From Burkholderiales bacterium C2 (lineage in GTDB: Bacteria > Pseudomonadota > Gammaproteobacteria > Burkholderiales > Burkholderiaceae_C), in assembly GCA_005503085.1 (NCBI GenBank), contig SCOI01000014.1:62001-126000 (forward strand): a DNA stretch of 64,000 nt. Reading direction: 5' to 3'. The notes under the pieces were generated by a model that was not told where the DNA came from, did not search any database, and saw nothing but the letters and a program-made list of their open reading frames with translations. Made by a program: the position numbers and the translations under genes. Of this stretch, positions 7,704 through 16,092 are shown piece after piece (within the stretch, counting starts at the first letter, position 1; each line of letters starts with the position of its first letter).

Positions 7704-8936
7704 TCAGCCGCGCACAGCGGGCTTGGCCCAGAGCTCGGCCAGATGGGTGAAGCCCCAGTCCTGGGCCAGTTCGCGGCCCAGGATCTTGTCGCTGCAGCCG
7801 GGTGCAGCCAGATCCAGAATCTGCACCGGGATGGGCAGCTTGGACTTGGTCGAGAAGAACACCCGCACAACGGGCGCCACCAGCTTGGCTGGGTTCTGCT
7901 CGATCACCACCGCCAGCCTTCCCGAATGCAGCTTGACCAGCGTGCCGACCGGGAAGATGCCTATGCTTTTGACGAAGGCCTGGAACACCGCCGGGTCGAA
8001 ATGCCCCTGCCACTGCGCCATGCGCTGGATCGAGCCGGCCGGGTCCCAGGCGGTCTTGTAGGGGCGGTTGGAGGTGATCGCGTCATAGACATCGCAGACC
8101 GCCCCCATGCGCGCCATCAGGCTGATCTGCTCGCCGGCCAGCTTCTCGGGATAGCCACTGCCGTCCATTTTCTCGTGGTGGTGCAGGCAGACGTCCAGCG
8201 TCGACTGCGGCACCGCGCCGCCGGCCTTCAGGGCCTGGTAGCCCTGCACCGGGTGGGTGCGCATGGTCGAGAACTCGGCATCGCTGAGCTGGCCCGGCTT
8301 GTTCAGCACCTCCAGCGGCATCATCATCTTGCCGACATCGTGCAAGAGCCCGGCCAGGCCGGCCTCGCGGACGGTCTGGGTCGACAGGCCGAGCTGGCGC
8401 GCCAGCGCCACCATCAGCGCGCACACCGCCACCGAGTGCATATAGGTGTAGTTGTCCTTGGTCTTGAGCCGCGCCAGGCTGATCAGGGCCGAGGGGTTGC
8501 GCTCCACCGAGGCGGTCACATCCTCGACCAGGGGCAGGCATTGCTCGGCATCGATGGCACGACCCATGCGCGCCTCGCCGAACAGGTCCATCACCGCCTG
8601 GCGGGACCGATTCACCAACTCGCCGGCGCGCGCGAGCTCCTCGCCAAGGCTGACGGGCGCGGGGGCCGGCAGCGGGCTCGGCACAGGCTGGGGCGCAGCG
8701 GCGACGGCCGCCACAGCGGCGGGCGCGAGCGCGACAGGCGCGACCGCGGCAGGCGCCAACCCCTTGGAGAGATCGATCCAAACCTCCGGCACCCCGCTGC
8801 CGCGCAAAGCCGCCAGCTCGGCCGGCTCACTGAGCACGAACTTGGTCTTCCAGAACGGGTGGGAGAGCCAGGACCCCTCCAGCGACTGGATGAACATGCC
8901 GAGCTCTACCTGCTGGACCGGAATCTTTTTGAGCAT
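7704..8936 (-). CDS. HD-GYP domain cyclic-di-GMP phosphodiesterase with DUF3391 domain
   Basis: A 410-residue cytoplasmic protein. Residues 1-60 form a DUF3391-type N-terminal domain starting MLKKIPVQQVELGMFIQ. Residues 60-98 are an Ala/Pro linker, and residues about 155-350 an HD-GYP domain. The metal-site HD is at 199-200 in LLHDVGKMMMP, the HHHE block at 252-255, and the GYP signature at 261-263 in DGSGYPEKL, followed by 'AVCDVYDAITSNRPYK'. All hallmark residues are present, so it should hydrolyse c-di-GMP. A C-terminal tail of about 60 residues follows. The start at 8936 was preferred over an upstream in-frame ATG because it gives the family N-terminus. No sensory receiver domain is visible. 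Confidence 0.92.
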   Translation of the reverse strand: MLKKIPVQQVELGMFIQSLEGSWLSHPFWKTKFVLSEPAELAALRGSGVPEVWIDLSKGLAPAAVAPVALAPAAVAAVAAAPQPVPSPLPAPAPVSLGEELARAGELVNRSRQAVMDLFGEARMGRAIDAEQCLPLVEDVTASVERNPSALISLARLKTKDNYTYMHSVAVCALMVALARQLGLSTQTVREAGLAGLLHDVGKMMMPLEVLNKPGQLSDAEFSTMRTHPVQGYQALKAGGAVPQSTLDVCLHHHEKMDGSGYPEKLAGEQISLMARMGAVCDVYDAITSNRPYKTAWDPAGSIQRMAQWQGHFDPAVFQAFVKSIGIFPVGTLVKLHSGRLAVVIEQNPAKLVAPVVRVFFSTKSKLPIPVQILDLAAPGCSDKILGRELAQDWGFTHLAELWAKPAVRG

Positions 8937-9007
8937 GACGCAGCCGTATGCGAAAGCAACAAGCCTCAGTATCGTGCGCACCGTGCCCCTGCATGCGGCG
9001 AACAGGC

Positions 9008-9036
9008 ATAAAAAAGCCGCCTACAAGAGGCGGCTT
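9008..9036 (-). terminator. Rho-independent terminator of cytochrome c4 gene
   Basis: A perfect 9-bp stem (AAGCCGCCT / AGGCGGCTT, 9014-9022 and 9028-9036), 5-base loop, with a T-rich tail on the minus strand. It is 24 bases past the stop of the leftward cytochrome gene. Confidence 0.88.
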
Positions 9037-9059
9037 GATGCCTATCAAAGAGGCAGGCT

Positions 9060-9710
9060 TCAGCGCAACTTGGGCTGCGGCACGACCTTCAGTTCACCCG
9101 GCAGCGAGGCCAGGTACTTGGACATGGCCTTCAGCTCAGCATGGCTGAACTGCTTGACCTGGCCGGCCATGATGGCGTTGCCACGGCCCACGACGGCATT
9201 GCCCTCGACCTGGTAGGACTTCAGCGCGGCATACAGATAGTCGGCGTGCTGGCCGGCGATCTTGGGGTAGCTGCCGTCGATCGGCTTGCTGAAGTTCGCA
9301 CCGTGGCAGGAAGCGCAGGCGCCCTTGTTCAGCAGCTCGGTGACCTGGGCGCTGGCCGGCACGGCCGCCTCGGGCACGGTCGTCGTGCTCTTGCCATGCT
9401 GCTCGTAATAGGCCGAGATGTCGGCGATGTCCTGCTCCGTGAGGCTCAGCGCGATGCCGCGCATCGTCGGGTGCTTGCGCTCGCCCTTGGCATAGGCGGT
9501 CAGCGAGGCGGCGATGTACTTGGCGCCCTGGCCCGAGATCATCGGCACCTTGTACACCTCGGGGAAGCTGGACTGGTAGCCCGGGATGCCATGGCAGCCG
9601 ATGCACATGGCCACCTTCTTCTGCCCGGCGGCCACATCCTGCGCCTGCACCGAGGTCAGGGCTCCGACGGTAGCGGCCAAAGCGAGCGAAATCTGCAGCA
9701 GTTTTTTCAT
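9060..9710 (-). CDS. Diheme cytochrome c4-type protein
   Basis: A 216-residue periplasmic cytochrome with a cleavable signal peptide (MKKLLQISLALAATVGALTS, then VQA) and two class I c-type haem sites: CIGCH near residue 36 and CASCH near residue 132. Each half has a downstream Met ligand candidate (MRGIALSL; IMAGQVKQF). The two-domain duplication and size match cytochrome c4, which carries electrons to terminal oxidases such as cbb3. It is divergent from the moxR-type gene across 99 bases and has its own terminator. The start at 9710 is fixed by the signal peptide; the open frame extends much further upstream as an antisense artefact over the AAA+ gene. Confidence 0.92.
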   Translation of the reverse strand: MKKLLQISLALAATVGALTSVQAQDVAAGQKKVAMCIGCHGIPGYQSSFPEVYKVPMISGQGAKYIAASLTAYAKGERKHPTMRGIALSLTEQDIADISAYYEQHGKSTTTVPEAAVPASAQVTELLNKGACASCHGANFSKPIDGSYPKIAGQHADYLYAALKSYQVEGNAVVGRGNAIMAGQVKQFSHAELKAMSKYLASLPGELKVVPQPKLR

Positions 9711-9809
9711 GGTCCCGAGTGTTGTAGTGCTGGGTCTGGATCTGACACCGGGCGCGATTATAGGGGGCCCGTATACTGGCCCGCTGCCCATCTGTCGTTG
9801 ATCTACACC

Positions 9810-10664
9810 ATGAAGTTTCAAGGCTCGGACCAATACGTCGCCACCGCCGACCTGATGCTGGCGGTCAATGCCGCCATCACGCTGCAGCGTCCCCTGCTCG
9901 TCAAGGGCGAACCCGGCACCGGCAAGACCATGCTGGCCGAGGAAGTCGCCCAGGCCCTGAACCTGCCGCTGCTGCAGTGGCATGTGAAGAGCACGACCAA
10001 GGCCCAGCAGGGCCTGTATGAGTATGACGCGGTGAGCCGGCTGCGTGACAGCCAGCTCTCCGGCATCGAGGGCACGGACAAGGTCCGCAATATCGAGAAC
10101 TACATCGTCAAGGGCGTGCTGTGGCAGGCCTTCGAGGCCGATGCGCCGGTGGCCTTGCTGATCGATGAGATCGACAAGGCCGATATCGAGTTCCCCAACG
10201 ACCTGCTGCGCGAACTCGACCGCATGGAGTTCTACTGCTACGAGACGCGCCAGCTGATCAAGGCCAAGCATCGCCCGCTGGTCTTCATCACCTCCAACAA
10301 CGAGAAGGAGCTGCCCGACGCTTTTCTGCGCCGCTGCTTTTTCCACTACATCAAGTTCCCCGATGCGCCGACGATGCAGAAGATCGTCGACGTGCACTTC
10401 CCCGACATCAAGTCCGAGATGCTGGCCGCCGCGATGAAGACCTTCTTCGACGTGCGCAATCTGCCCGGCCTGAAGAAAAAACCCTCGACCAGCGAGCTGC
10501 TGGACTGGCTGAAGCTGCTGGTGGCCGAGGACATCCCGACCGAGGCGCTGAAGAGCGGCGATGACAAGGTGCTGATCCCGCCGCTGGTGGGCGCCTTGCT
10601 GAAGAACGAGCAAGACCTGACCCTGTTCGAGAAGCTGGTCTTCATGCAGCGCAACAACCGATGA
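9810..10664 (+). CDS. MoxR-type AAA+ ATPase
   Basis: A 284-residue single AAA+ module of the MoxR clade. Walker A is GEPGTGKT at 33-40 and Walker B LLIDEID at 116-122. Sensor 1 is in 'VFITSNNEKELPDAFLRRCFF', where the Arg pair supplies the arginine finger, and an AAA lid follows. MoxR ATPases act as chaperones that insert cofactors or activate complexes, usually with a von Willebrand factor A partner. A CoxE-like VWA gene is encoded on the same strand 4 kb downstream, at 14911, and is the likely partner. The ATG at 9810 has only a weak ribosome site, but the upstream in-frame extension is antisense to cytochrome c4. It overlaps the next gene by four bases. Confidence 0.92.
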   Translation: MKFQGSDQYVATADLMLAVNAAITLQRPLLVKGEPGTGKTMLAEEVAQALNLPLLQWHVKSTTKAQQGLYEYDAVSRLRDSQLSGIEGTDKVRNIENYIVKGVLWQAFEADAPVALLIDEIDKADIEFPNDLLRELDRMEFYCYETRQLIKAKHRPLVFITSNNEKELPDAFLRRCFFHYIKFPDAPTMQKIVDVHFPDIKSEMLAAAMKTFFDVRNLPGLKKKPSTSELLDWLKLLVAEDIPTEALKSGDDKVLIPPLVGALLKNEQDLTLFEKLVFMQRNNR

Positions 10665-10882
10665 GCAGCCAAGACCTGGGCAAGGCCTTCCGGCAGGGGC
10701 TGGCCGACGCCATCGGCTTCGTGCTCGGCGCGCTGGCCGGCTGGCAGCTCGGCCGCTGGCTGGGCTACGACTTCATCGCCAGCACCGCCTGGGGCGTTCC
10801 GGAGCTGATCGGCCTGGCGCTGATCCTTGTGGGCTGCGGTCTGGGCCGCTGGCTGGCGCGCAAACTGATACTGAGAGGCTGA
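10661..10882 (+). CDS. Small two-helix membrane protein
   Basis: A 73-residue hydrophobic protein of unknown function. Two predicted membrane helices are visible, at about residues 16-34 (AIGFVLGALAGWQLGRWLG) and 46-62 (GVPELIGLALILVGCGL), joined by a short loop and ending in a basic tail (RWLARKLILRG). Its ATG overlaps the stop of the AAA+ gene (ATGA), and the next gene begins on the base after its stop, so translation of all three is probably coupled. It may anchor or accompany the AAA+ protein, but that is inference from position only. Confidence 0.75.
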   Translation: MSSQDLGKAFRQGLADAIGFVLGALAGWQLGRWLGYDFIASTAWGVPELIGLALILVGCGLGRWLARKLILRG

Positions 10883-11491
10883 ATGGCAAGCACTGACACG
10901 ACGGCCATCTGCACACCGGTCACGCTGAGCGGCCGCCACGCCACGCTGGCACCGCTGGCCCCCGAGCACGAGGCCGGCCTGCAGGCCGCCGTGCGCGAAG
11001 GCGAGCTCTGGCAGCTCTGGTACACCGCGATCCCGACACCCGAAGGCATGGCCGCCGAGATCCGGCGCCGGCTTGATCTGCACGCCAAGCAGAGCATGCT
11101 GCCCTTCACGGTCTTCGATGCCGACCAGCGCATCGTCGGCATGACCACCTTCATGAATATCGACAACGCGAACCGCCGCGTCGAGATCGGCTCCACCTGG
11201 TATGGCAACAGCGTGCAGCGCAGCCCGCTGAACACCGAGTGCAAGCTGCTGCTGCTGACGCACGCCTTCGAGACGCTCGCCTGCATCGCGGTCGAGTTCC
11301 GCACCCACCGCTTCAACACGGCCAGCCGCCGCGCGATCGAGCGTCTGGGCGCCCAGCTCGACGGCATCTTGCGCGCCCACCAGCGCGCCAGCAACGGCAC
11401 ACTGCGCGACACCGCCGTCTACAGCATCACCGCGACCGAATGGCCCACCGTCAAAACCCATCTGCAATGGCAACTCGCAAAACCCCGCTGA
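10883..11491 (+). CDS. GNAT family N-acetyltransferase (RimJ/RimL-like)
   Basis: A 202-residue Acetyltransf_3-type enzyme. The N-terminal strand 'VTLSGRHATLAPLAPEHEAGL' and the later 'FTVFDADQRIVGMTTFMNID' then 'RRVEIGSTWYGNSVQRSPLN' are the pattern of the RimJ/RimL-like branch of GNAT enzymes, which acetylate protein N-termini or small amines with acetyl-CoA. The 'FRTHRFNTASRRAIERLGA' block is the family's C-terminal helix motif. The start codon follows the preceding stop with no gap. The 3' end overlaps the peptidase gene by 25 bases. The substrate is unknown. Confidence 0.88.
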   Translation: MASTDTTAICTPVTLSGRHATLAPLAPEHEAGLQAAVREGELWQLWYTAIPTPEGMAAEIRRRLDLHAKQSMLPFTVFDADQRIVGMTTFMNIDNANRRVEIGSTWYGNSVQRSPLNTECKLLLLTHAFETLACIAVEFRTHRFNTASRRAIERLGAQLDGILRAHQRASNGTLRDTAVYSITATEWPTVKTHLQWQLAKPR

Positions 11492-13524
11492 AGAAAACCC
11501 CCAAGAAGACCTTCGACGTCGACGCCCTGTGGCAGATCGAGCGTGTCGGTGCCCCCAGCCTGTCGCCCGATGGCGCCCAGGCCGTGGCCGCCGTGACCCG
11601 TTACTCGATGGAGAGCAACAAGGCCCAGTCCGGCCTGTGGCTGCTGTCGACGCTGGGCGGGGCGCCGCGCGCACTGACCAGTGCCGGTGACAAGGACGGC
11701 CAGCCGCAATGGAGCCCGCAGGGCGACCGGATCGCCTTCATCGCGCGCCGCGAGCAGCAAGGCAGCAAGGATGAGGAAGCCCAGCTCTACCTGATCGCGC
11801 CGGACGGCGGCGAGGCCCAGCGCGTGGGCAGCGTCGCCACCGGCGTCGAGGCCTTCAAATGGTTTCCGGACGGCAAGCGCATCGCCTTCATCTCCTGGGT
11901 CTGGCCCGGGCTGAAGGGTGCGGCCGCCCAGGCGAAAGCGCACAAGGAGTTCAAGGAGCGCAAGGCGACTGGCTACGTCACCAGCGAGGCGGTCTACCGC
12001 TACTGGGACCACCATGTGCCGATGGGCCGGGTCGCGCATCTGCATGTGATGGATGTGGCCACCGGCAAGACCCGCGACCTGTTCGAGGGCACGGACATCG
12101 AACTCACCCGCGCCGACCCCGACGCCAACTGCTTCGATATCGCGCCGGACGGCAAGCGCATCGTGTTTGCCTTCGACCCCGCCGCCGAGAAGCGACTGGA
12201 CAACCGCTACGCGCTGGCCGAGGTCGAACTCAAGAGCGGCGCGATCCGCACGCTGCTGCAGGACAAGGACTGGGATCTGCAGGCGCCGCGCTACAGCCAC
12301 GCCGGCCAGCACCTGGCCTTCCTGGCCAGCCACCAGGGCAAGAAGCACACCATGCCCTCGCAGCTGGCGGTGCTGGACACGCAGGGCCATTGGGCCGTGC
12401 TGTCGGAGCACTGGGACTACGAGGTCACCGCGCCGCTGCGCTGGGACGAGGACGATCTGGGCCTGCTGTTCGGCGCCGAGGAGCGCGGCCGGCGCCACCT
12501 CTGGCGTTTCGACGTCAAGACCTGCGAGGCCTTCAAGCTCTTCGAGGGCGGCAATGCGACGGCCTTCGCGCTGGAAGCCGGCACCCTGGTCGTGCAGCAC
12601 GACAGCGTCCAGCACCCGCCGCGCCTGTCGGTGGTCGTCAGCGAGGGTGATGAGGAGGGCCGGGGTCAGGTCATCAGCCGTATCGAGTCCTTCAACGACA
12701 CGCTGCTGGCCGACTACGCCTTCTGCCGCCACGAGGAGGTGGTCTACAAGGGCGCCCAGGGCGACGATGTGCAGATGTGGCTGGTCTACCCGCCCGGCTT
12801 CGATGCGAAGAAGAAATACCCGGTGATGCACCTGATCCACGGCGGCCCGCACACGGCCTTCGGCGACAGCTGGCATTTCCGCTGGAACCACCAGGTCTTC
12901 GCGTCGCAGGGTTATGTGCTGGCCTGCGTCAACTATCACGGCTCCTCGAGCTTTGGCTACCAGTTCCTCGACTCGATCACCCAGCGCTGGGGCGAGCTGG
13001 AGCTGCAGGACGTCGAAGCCGGCACCGACTGGATACTCAAAAAGCCCTGGGCCGACAAGAAGCGCGTCTTCGCCACCGGCGGCAGCTACGGCGGCTATAT
13101 GGTGGCCTGGATGAACGGCCATGTGAAACCGGGCCGCTACCAGGCCTATGTCTGCCACGCCGGCTGCTACGACTGGCAGGCCATGTTCGCCGACGACGCC
13201 TACACCTGGCATGCCAAGGAACTCGGCGCCTGGTACTGGGACGATGCCGCCAAGGTGGCCTCGCAAAGCCCGCACGCCTTCGCGAAAAACATGGCCACGC
13301 CGACCCTGGTGATCCATGGCGCGCTGGACTACCGCGTGCCCGACGCCCAGGGCCTGGCCTACTACAACACGCTGAAGGCCAAGGGCGTCGACGCGCGCCT
13401 GCTCTGGTACCCCGACGAGAACCACTGGATCCTGAAGCCGCGCAACAGCAAGCTCTGGTATGGCGAGTTCTTCGGCTGGCTGGCCAAGCACGACCCGGTA
13501 CCGAGCCGCACGAAGAAGGCCTGA
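11467..13524 (+). CDS. S9 family prolyl oligopeptidase-type serine peptidase
   Basis: A 685-residue peptidase with an N-terminal seven-bladed beta-propeller (PD40-type repeats such as 'SPQGDRIAFIARRE' and 'FPDGKRIAFISW', about residues 20-420) and a C-terminal alpha/beta-hydrolase domain. The catalytic triad can be read: Ser540 in GGSYGGY, Asp621 in HGALDYRVPD and His653 in DENHWIL. There is no signal peptide, and the N-terminus is basic, so it should be cytoplasmic, like acylaminoacyl peptidases or bacterial DPP-like enzymes that trim short oligopeptides. The start overlaps the GNAT gene in another frame. Its TGA directly abuts the stop of the convergent EAL gene. Confidence 0.93.
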   Translation: MATRKTPLKKTPKKTFDVDALWQIERVGAPSLSPDGAQAVAAVTRYSMESNKAQSGLWLLSTLGGAPRALTSAGDKDGQPQWSPQGDRIAFIARREQQGSKDEEAQLYLIAPDGGEAQRVGSVATGVEAFKWFPDGKRIAFISWVWPGLKGAAAQAKAHKEFKERKATGYVTSEAVYRYWDHHVPMGRVAHLHVMDVATGKTRDLFEGTDIELTRADPDANCFDIAPDGKRIVFAFDPAAEKRLDNRYALAEVELKSGAIRTLLQDKDWDLQAPRYSHAGQHLAFLASHQGKKHTMPSQLAVLDTQGHWAVLSEHWDYEVTAPLRWDEDDLGLLFGAEERGRRHLWRFDVKTCEAFKLFEGGNATAFALEAGTLVVQHDSVQHPPRLSVVVSEGDEEGRGQVISRIESFNDTLLADYAFCRHEEVVYKGAQGDDVQMWLVYPPGFDAKKKYPVMHLIHGGPHTAFGDSWHFRWNHQVFASQGYVLACVNYHGSSSFGYQFLDSITQRWGELELQDVEAGTDWILKKPWADKKRVFATGGSYGGYMVAWMNGHVKPGRYQAYVCHAGCYDWQAMFADDAYTWHAKELGAWYWDDAAKVASQSPHAFAKNMATPTLVIHGALDYRVPDAQGLAYYNTLKAKGVDARLLWYPDENHWILKPRNSKLWYGEFFGWLAKHDPVPSRTKKA

Positions 13525-14799
13525 TCAATCGCCTTCGGCCAGGCCCCAGTCGATATCGCCGCACAGCACCCGCAGCTGGCCATCGCGCCAGAAGGCCACC
13601 GAGACGGTGACGCACATGCGGGCGCCATGCAGGCTGAGGTAGGGGCGGGTCAGCTGCACCTCGCCGATCGAGGCGATGGCGCGGCGGAAATACGGGCGGC
13701 GGGCCCAGCGCGCATCGCCGGCCCGCTCCAGCGGCGCATAGCGCGGGTCGGCCACCTCGACCCGGCCCGTGGGCGCGACCCGCTCGCCCTGCTCGCGGCC
13801 CTGCTCGTCCAGCAGATAGCAGAGCTGGGCCTGCTCCAGCCGCAAAAAGGCCGCGCAGGCCTCGGCCAGCGGCCGGCCCTGCTGCAAGGGCTGCAGGGCC
13901 AGGGCCAGCGCGGTGCGGAAGGGCGCAACCCGCTCCTCGTCGGCATGCCGCAGATGCAGATGGCGCTGGTCAAACAGCTCCCAGGCGCTCTCGACCTCGC
14001 CGCTGACGGCCTTGCTCAGCAGTTGCGGTGAGGGATGGCCAAAGGCATAGCCCTGCACCAGGTCGACATCAGCATCCAGCGCCAGATGCGCCTCGTCCTG
14101 GGTCTCGACGCCCTCCAGCAGCACCAGGGCACCGCATTCATGCAGCAGGGCCACCATCTGGCTGAGCACGCGGGCGATGCGCTTGGAGTCCATCGCCCGG
14201 GTCAGCAAGCTGCGATCGAGCTTGACGATCTCGGGCCGGATGCGCCAGATGCGGTCGAAGTTGGAATGGCCGACGCCGAAATCGTCCAGCGCCAGCAGGC
14301 AGCCGGTGGCGCGCGCCTGCTCGACGGCCAGCTCGAACTTGTGATCCTGCGACATCACATCCTCGGTCACCTCGAACACCAGGCGCTGCATCGGCAGGCC
14401 CAGCTGGTGCACGACCTCGACCGCGCGCGCCAGCATCTCGGCCTGCTCGGTGACGTTGACGAACACTGCCGCATGCACATTCAGGAACAGCCAGCTGTCT
14501 TGCGCCTGCTGGGCAACGAAGTTGTGCACATGCAGCAGGCGGCACAGGCGGTCCAGGCGCACCTGCTCCTCGAAGCTGCCGACCCGCTCGAACAGGCTGA
14601 CCGGCGACAGCAGCCGCCCCTGCCCGTCCTGCACCCGTACCAGGGCCTCGTAGCCAACCGGGCGGCGGTGCGGGAAGCTGTAGATGGGCTGGAAGCTGCT
14701 GCTCAGCAGACAGTCGCCATGGCGGCCCTGCCAGATGCCGTCCTGCTCACTGATGGCCTCGTACAGGGCCAGCAAGGTGCTCTCTACTTCGGTGGCCAT
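13525..14799 (-). CDS. EAL domain cyclic-di-GMP phosphodiesterase with C-terminal sensory region
   Basis: A 424-residue soluble protein. Residues about 30-260 form an EAL domain with EALVR at 51-55, 'NVHAAVF', 'FEVTEDV', the DDFGVGHSN loop, 'VKLDRSL', 'LEGVET' and 'VQGYAFG'. All residues usually needed for metal binding and c-di-GMP hydrolysis are present, so activity is likely. The C-terminal 150 residues (RRPYFRRAIASIGEVQLTRP, then 'CVTVSVAFWRDGQLRVLCGDID') resemble a Cache-like ligand-binding fold, but cytoplasmic and placed after the catalytic domain, which is unusual. It converges on the S9 peptidase gene with the two stop codons back to back (TGATCA). It is divergent from the VWA gene. 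Confidence 0.9.
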   Translation of the reverse strand: MATEVESTLLALYEAISEQDGIWQGRHGDCLLSSSFQPIYSFPHRRPVGYEALVRVQDGQGRLLSPVSLFERVGSFEEQVRLDRLCRLLHVHNFVAQQAQDSWLFLNVHAAVFVNVTEQAEMLARAVEVVHQLGLPMQRLVFEVTEDVMSQDHKFELAVEQARATGCLLALDDFGVGHSNFDRIWRIRPEIVKLDRSLLTRAMDSKRIARVLSQMVALLHECGALVLLEGVETQDEAHLALDADVDLVQGYAFGHPSPQLLSKAVSGEVESAWELFDQRHLHLRHADEERVAPFRTALALALQPLQQGRPLAEACAAFLRLEQAQLCYLLDEQGREQGERVAPTGRVEVADPRYAPLERAGDARWARRPYFRRAIASIGEVQLTRPYLSLHGARMCVTVSVAFWRDGQLRVLCGDIDWGLAEGD

Positions 14800-14910
14800 G
14801 GCGCTCCGATCCGGCGGTCTTGTCAGCGCGATGCTAGCGGATACCAGGCTTGGCTGCGGTGCAGCATCGGATGTGGATAATCAAGAGCCCACCCTGCCCC
14901 ACCCGAGCCC

Positions 14911-16092
14911 ATGCTGATCAAGTTCTTCTATACCCTGCGCGCGGCCAAGCTGCCGGTCTCGGTCAAGGAGTTCCTGACCCTGCTGGAGGGACTGAAGGCC
15001 GGGGTGATCGGTGCCGACGGCGTGCCGACGATAGACGACTTCTACTACCTGGCCCGCACCACGCTGATCAAGGACGAGGCCCAGTTCGACAAATTCGACC
15101 GCGCCTTCGCCGCTTATTTCAAGGGCGTCGAGCTGCTGACCGACTTCACGAAGGACGTGCCGCTGGAGTGGCTGCGCAAGCATCTGGAGCTGGAACTGAC
15201 GCCCGAGCAGAAGGCCGCCATCGAGAAGATGGGCTGGGACGAGCTGATGGAGACGCTCAAAAAGCGCTTCGAGGAGCAAAAGGAACGTCATGAGGGCGGC
15301 AACCGCTGGATAGGCACCGGCGGCACCAGTCCCTTCGGCAACAGCGGCTACAACCCGCAAGGCATACGCATCGGTGGCCAGGGCGGCAACAAGAGTGCCG
15401 TCAAGGTCTGGGAGCAGCGCGCCTACAAGGACTATGACGACAACCTCGAGCTTGGCACCCGCAATATCAAGGTGGCACTGCGCCGGCTGCGCCGCTTCGC
15501 CCGCGAGGGCTCGGATCTCGAGCTCGACCTGAACGACACCATCCACAAGACCGCGGCCAACGCCGGCATGCTGGACATCCGCATGATTCCGGAGCGCCAC
15601 AACAAGGTGAAGGTGCTGCTCCTGATGGATGTGGGCGGCACGATGGACGAGCATGTGCACCGGGTCGAGGAGCTGTTCTCGGCTGCCAAGACCGAGTTCA
15701 AGCATCTGGAGTTCTATTACTTCCACAACTGCGTCTACGACTTCGTCTGGAAGAACAACCGCCGCCGCTTCGCCGAGAAGTTCCCGACCTGGGACATCAT
15801 CCGCAAGTACAACAAGGACTACAAGCTGATCTTCATTGGCGACGCGACGATGAGTCCCTACGAGATCCTGCAGGCCGGTGGCAGCGTCGAGTACAACAAC
15901 GAGGAGCCCGGCGCCGAATGGCTGCAGCGGCTCACCCATGCCTTCCCGAAGTACGCCTGGATCAATCCCGAGCCGCAAGGCGTCTGGCAGTACCGCCAGA
16001 GCATCGCGCTGGTCCAGCAGATCATGCATCAACGCATGTTCCCGCTCTCGCTGGCCGGGCTGGAAGGCGCCATGCGTTTGCTGAGCAAATGA
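14911..16092 (+). CDS. CoxE-like VWA domain-containing protein
   Basis: A 393-residue cytoplasmic protein of the CoxE/VWA type that partners MoxR-like AAA+ ATPases. Residues 1-130 are helical (MLIKFFYTLRAAKLPVSVKE), then a Gly/Asn-rich linker (about 130-160, SPFGNSGYNPQGIRIGGQGG), then a VWA domain from about 225 (VKVLLLMDVGGTMDEHVHRV). The MIDAS motif DxSxS is degenerate here (D-V-G-G-T), so metal binding may be weakened. It probably forms a remodelling pair with the AAA+ protein encoded at 9810. Its TGA overlaps the ATG of tamA (ATGA), tying it to outer-membrane assembly genes. The start has a poor ribosome site but matches the family N-terminus. Confidence 0.88.
   Translation: MLIKFFYTLRAAKLPVSVKEFLTLLEGLKAGVIGADGVPTIDDFYYLARTTLIKDEAQFDKFDRAFAAYFKGVELLTDFTKDVPLEWLRKHLELELTPEQKAAIEKMGWDELMETLKKRFEEQKERHEGGNRWIGTGGTSPFGNSGYNPQGIRIGGQGGNKSAVKVWEQRAYKDYDDNLELGTRNIKVALRRLRRFAREGSDLELDLNDTIHKTAANAGMLDIRMIPERHNKVKVLLLMDVGGTMDEHVHRVEELFSAAKTEFKHLEFYYFHNCVYDFVWKNNRRRFAEKFPTWDIIRKYNKDYKLIFIGDATMSPYEILQAGGSVEYNNEEPGAEWLQRLTHAFPKYAWINPEPQGVWQYRQSIALVQQIMHQRMFPLSLAGLEGAMRLLSK

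Noticed and set aside
9720-10613. Extension of the cytochrome c4 frame through the AAA+ gene
   Set aside because: The signal peptide fixes the start at 9710. The upstream part is antisense to a well-supported gene.
11419-13491. A 690-codon open frame antisense to the S9 peptidase gene
   Set aside because: The sense strand has an intact catalytic triad and propeller repeats. The antisense reading is a Val/Leu/Gly/Arg-rich shadow typical of high-GC DNA, with no domain.
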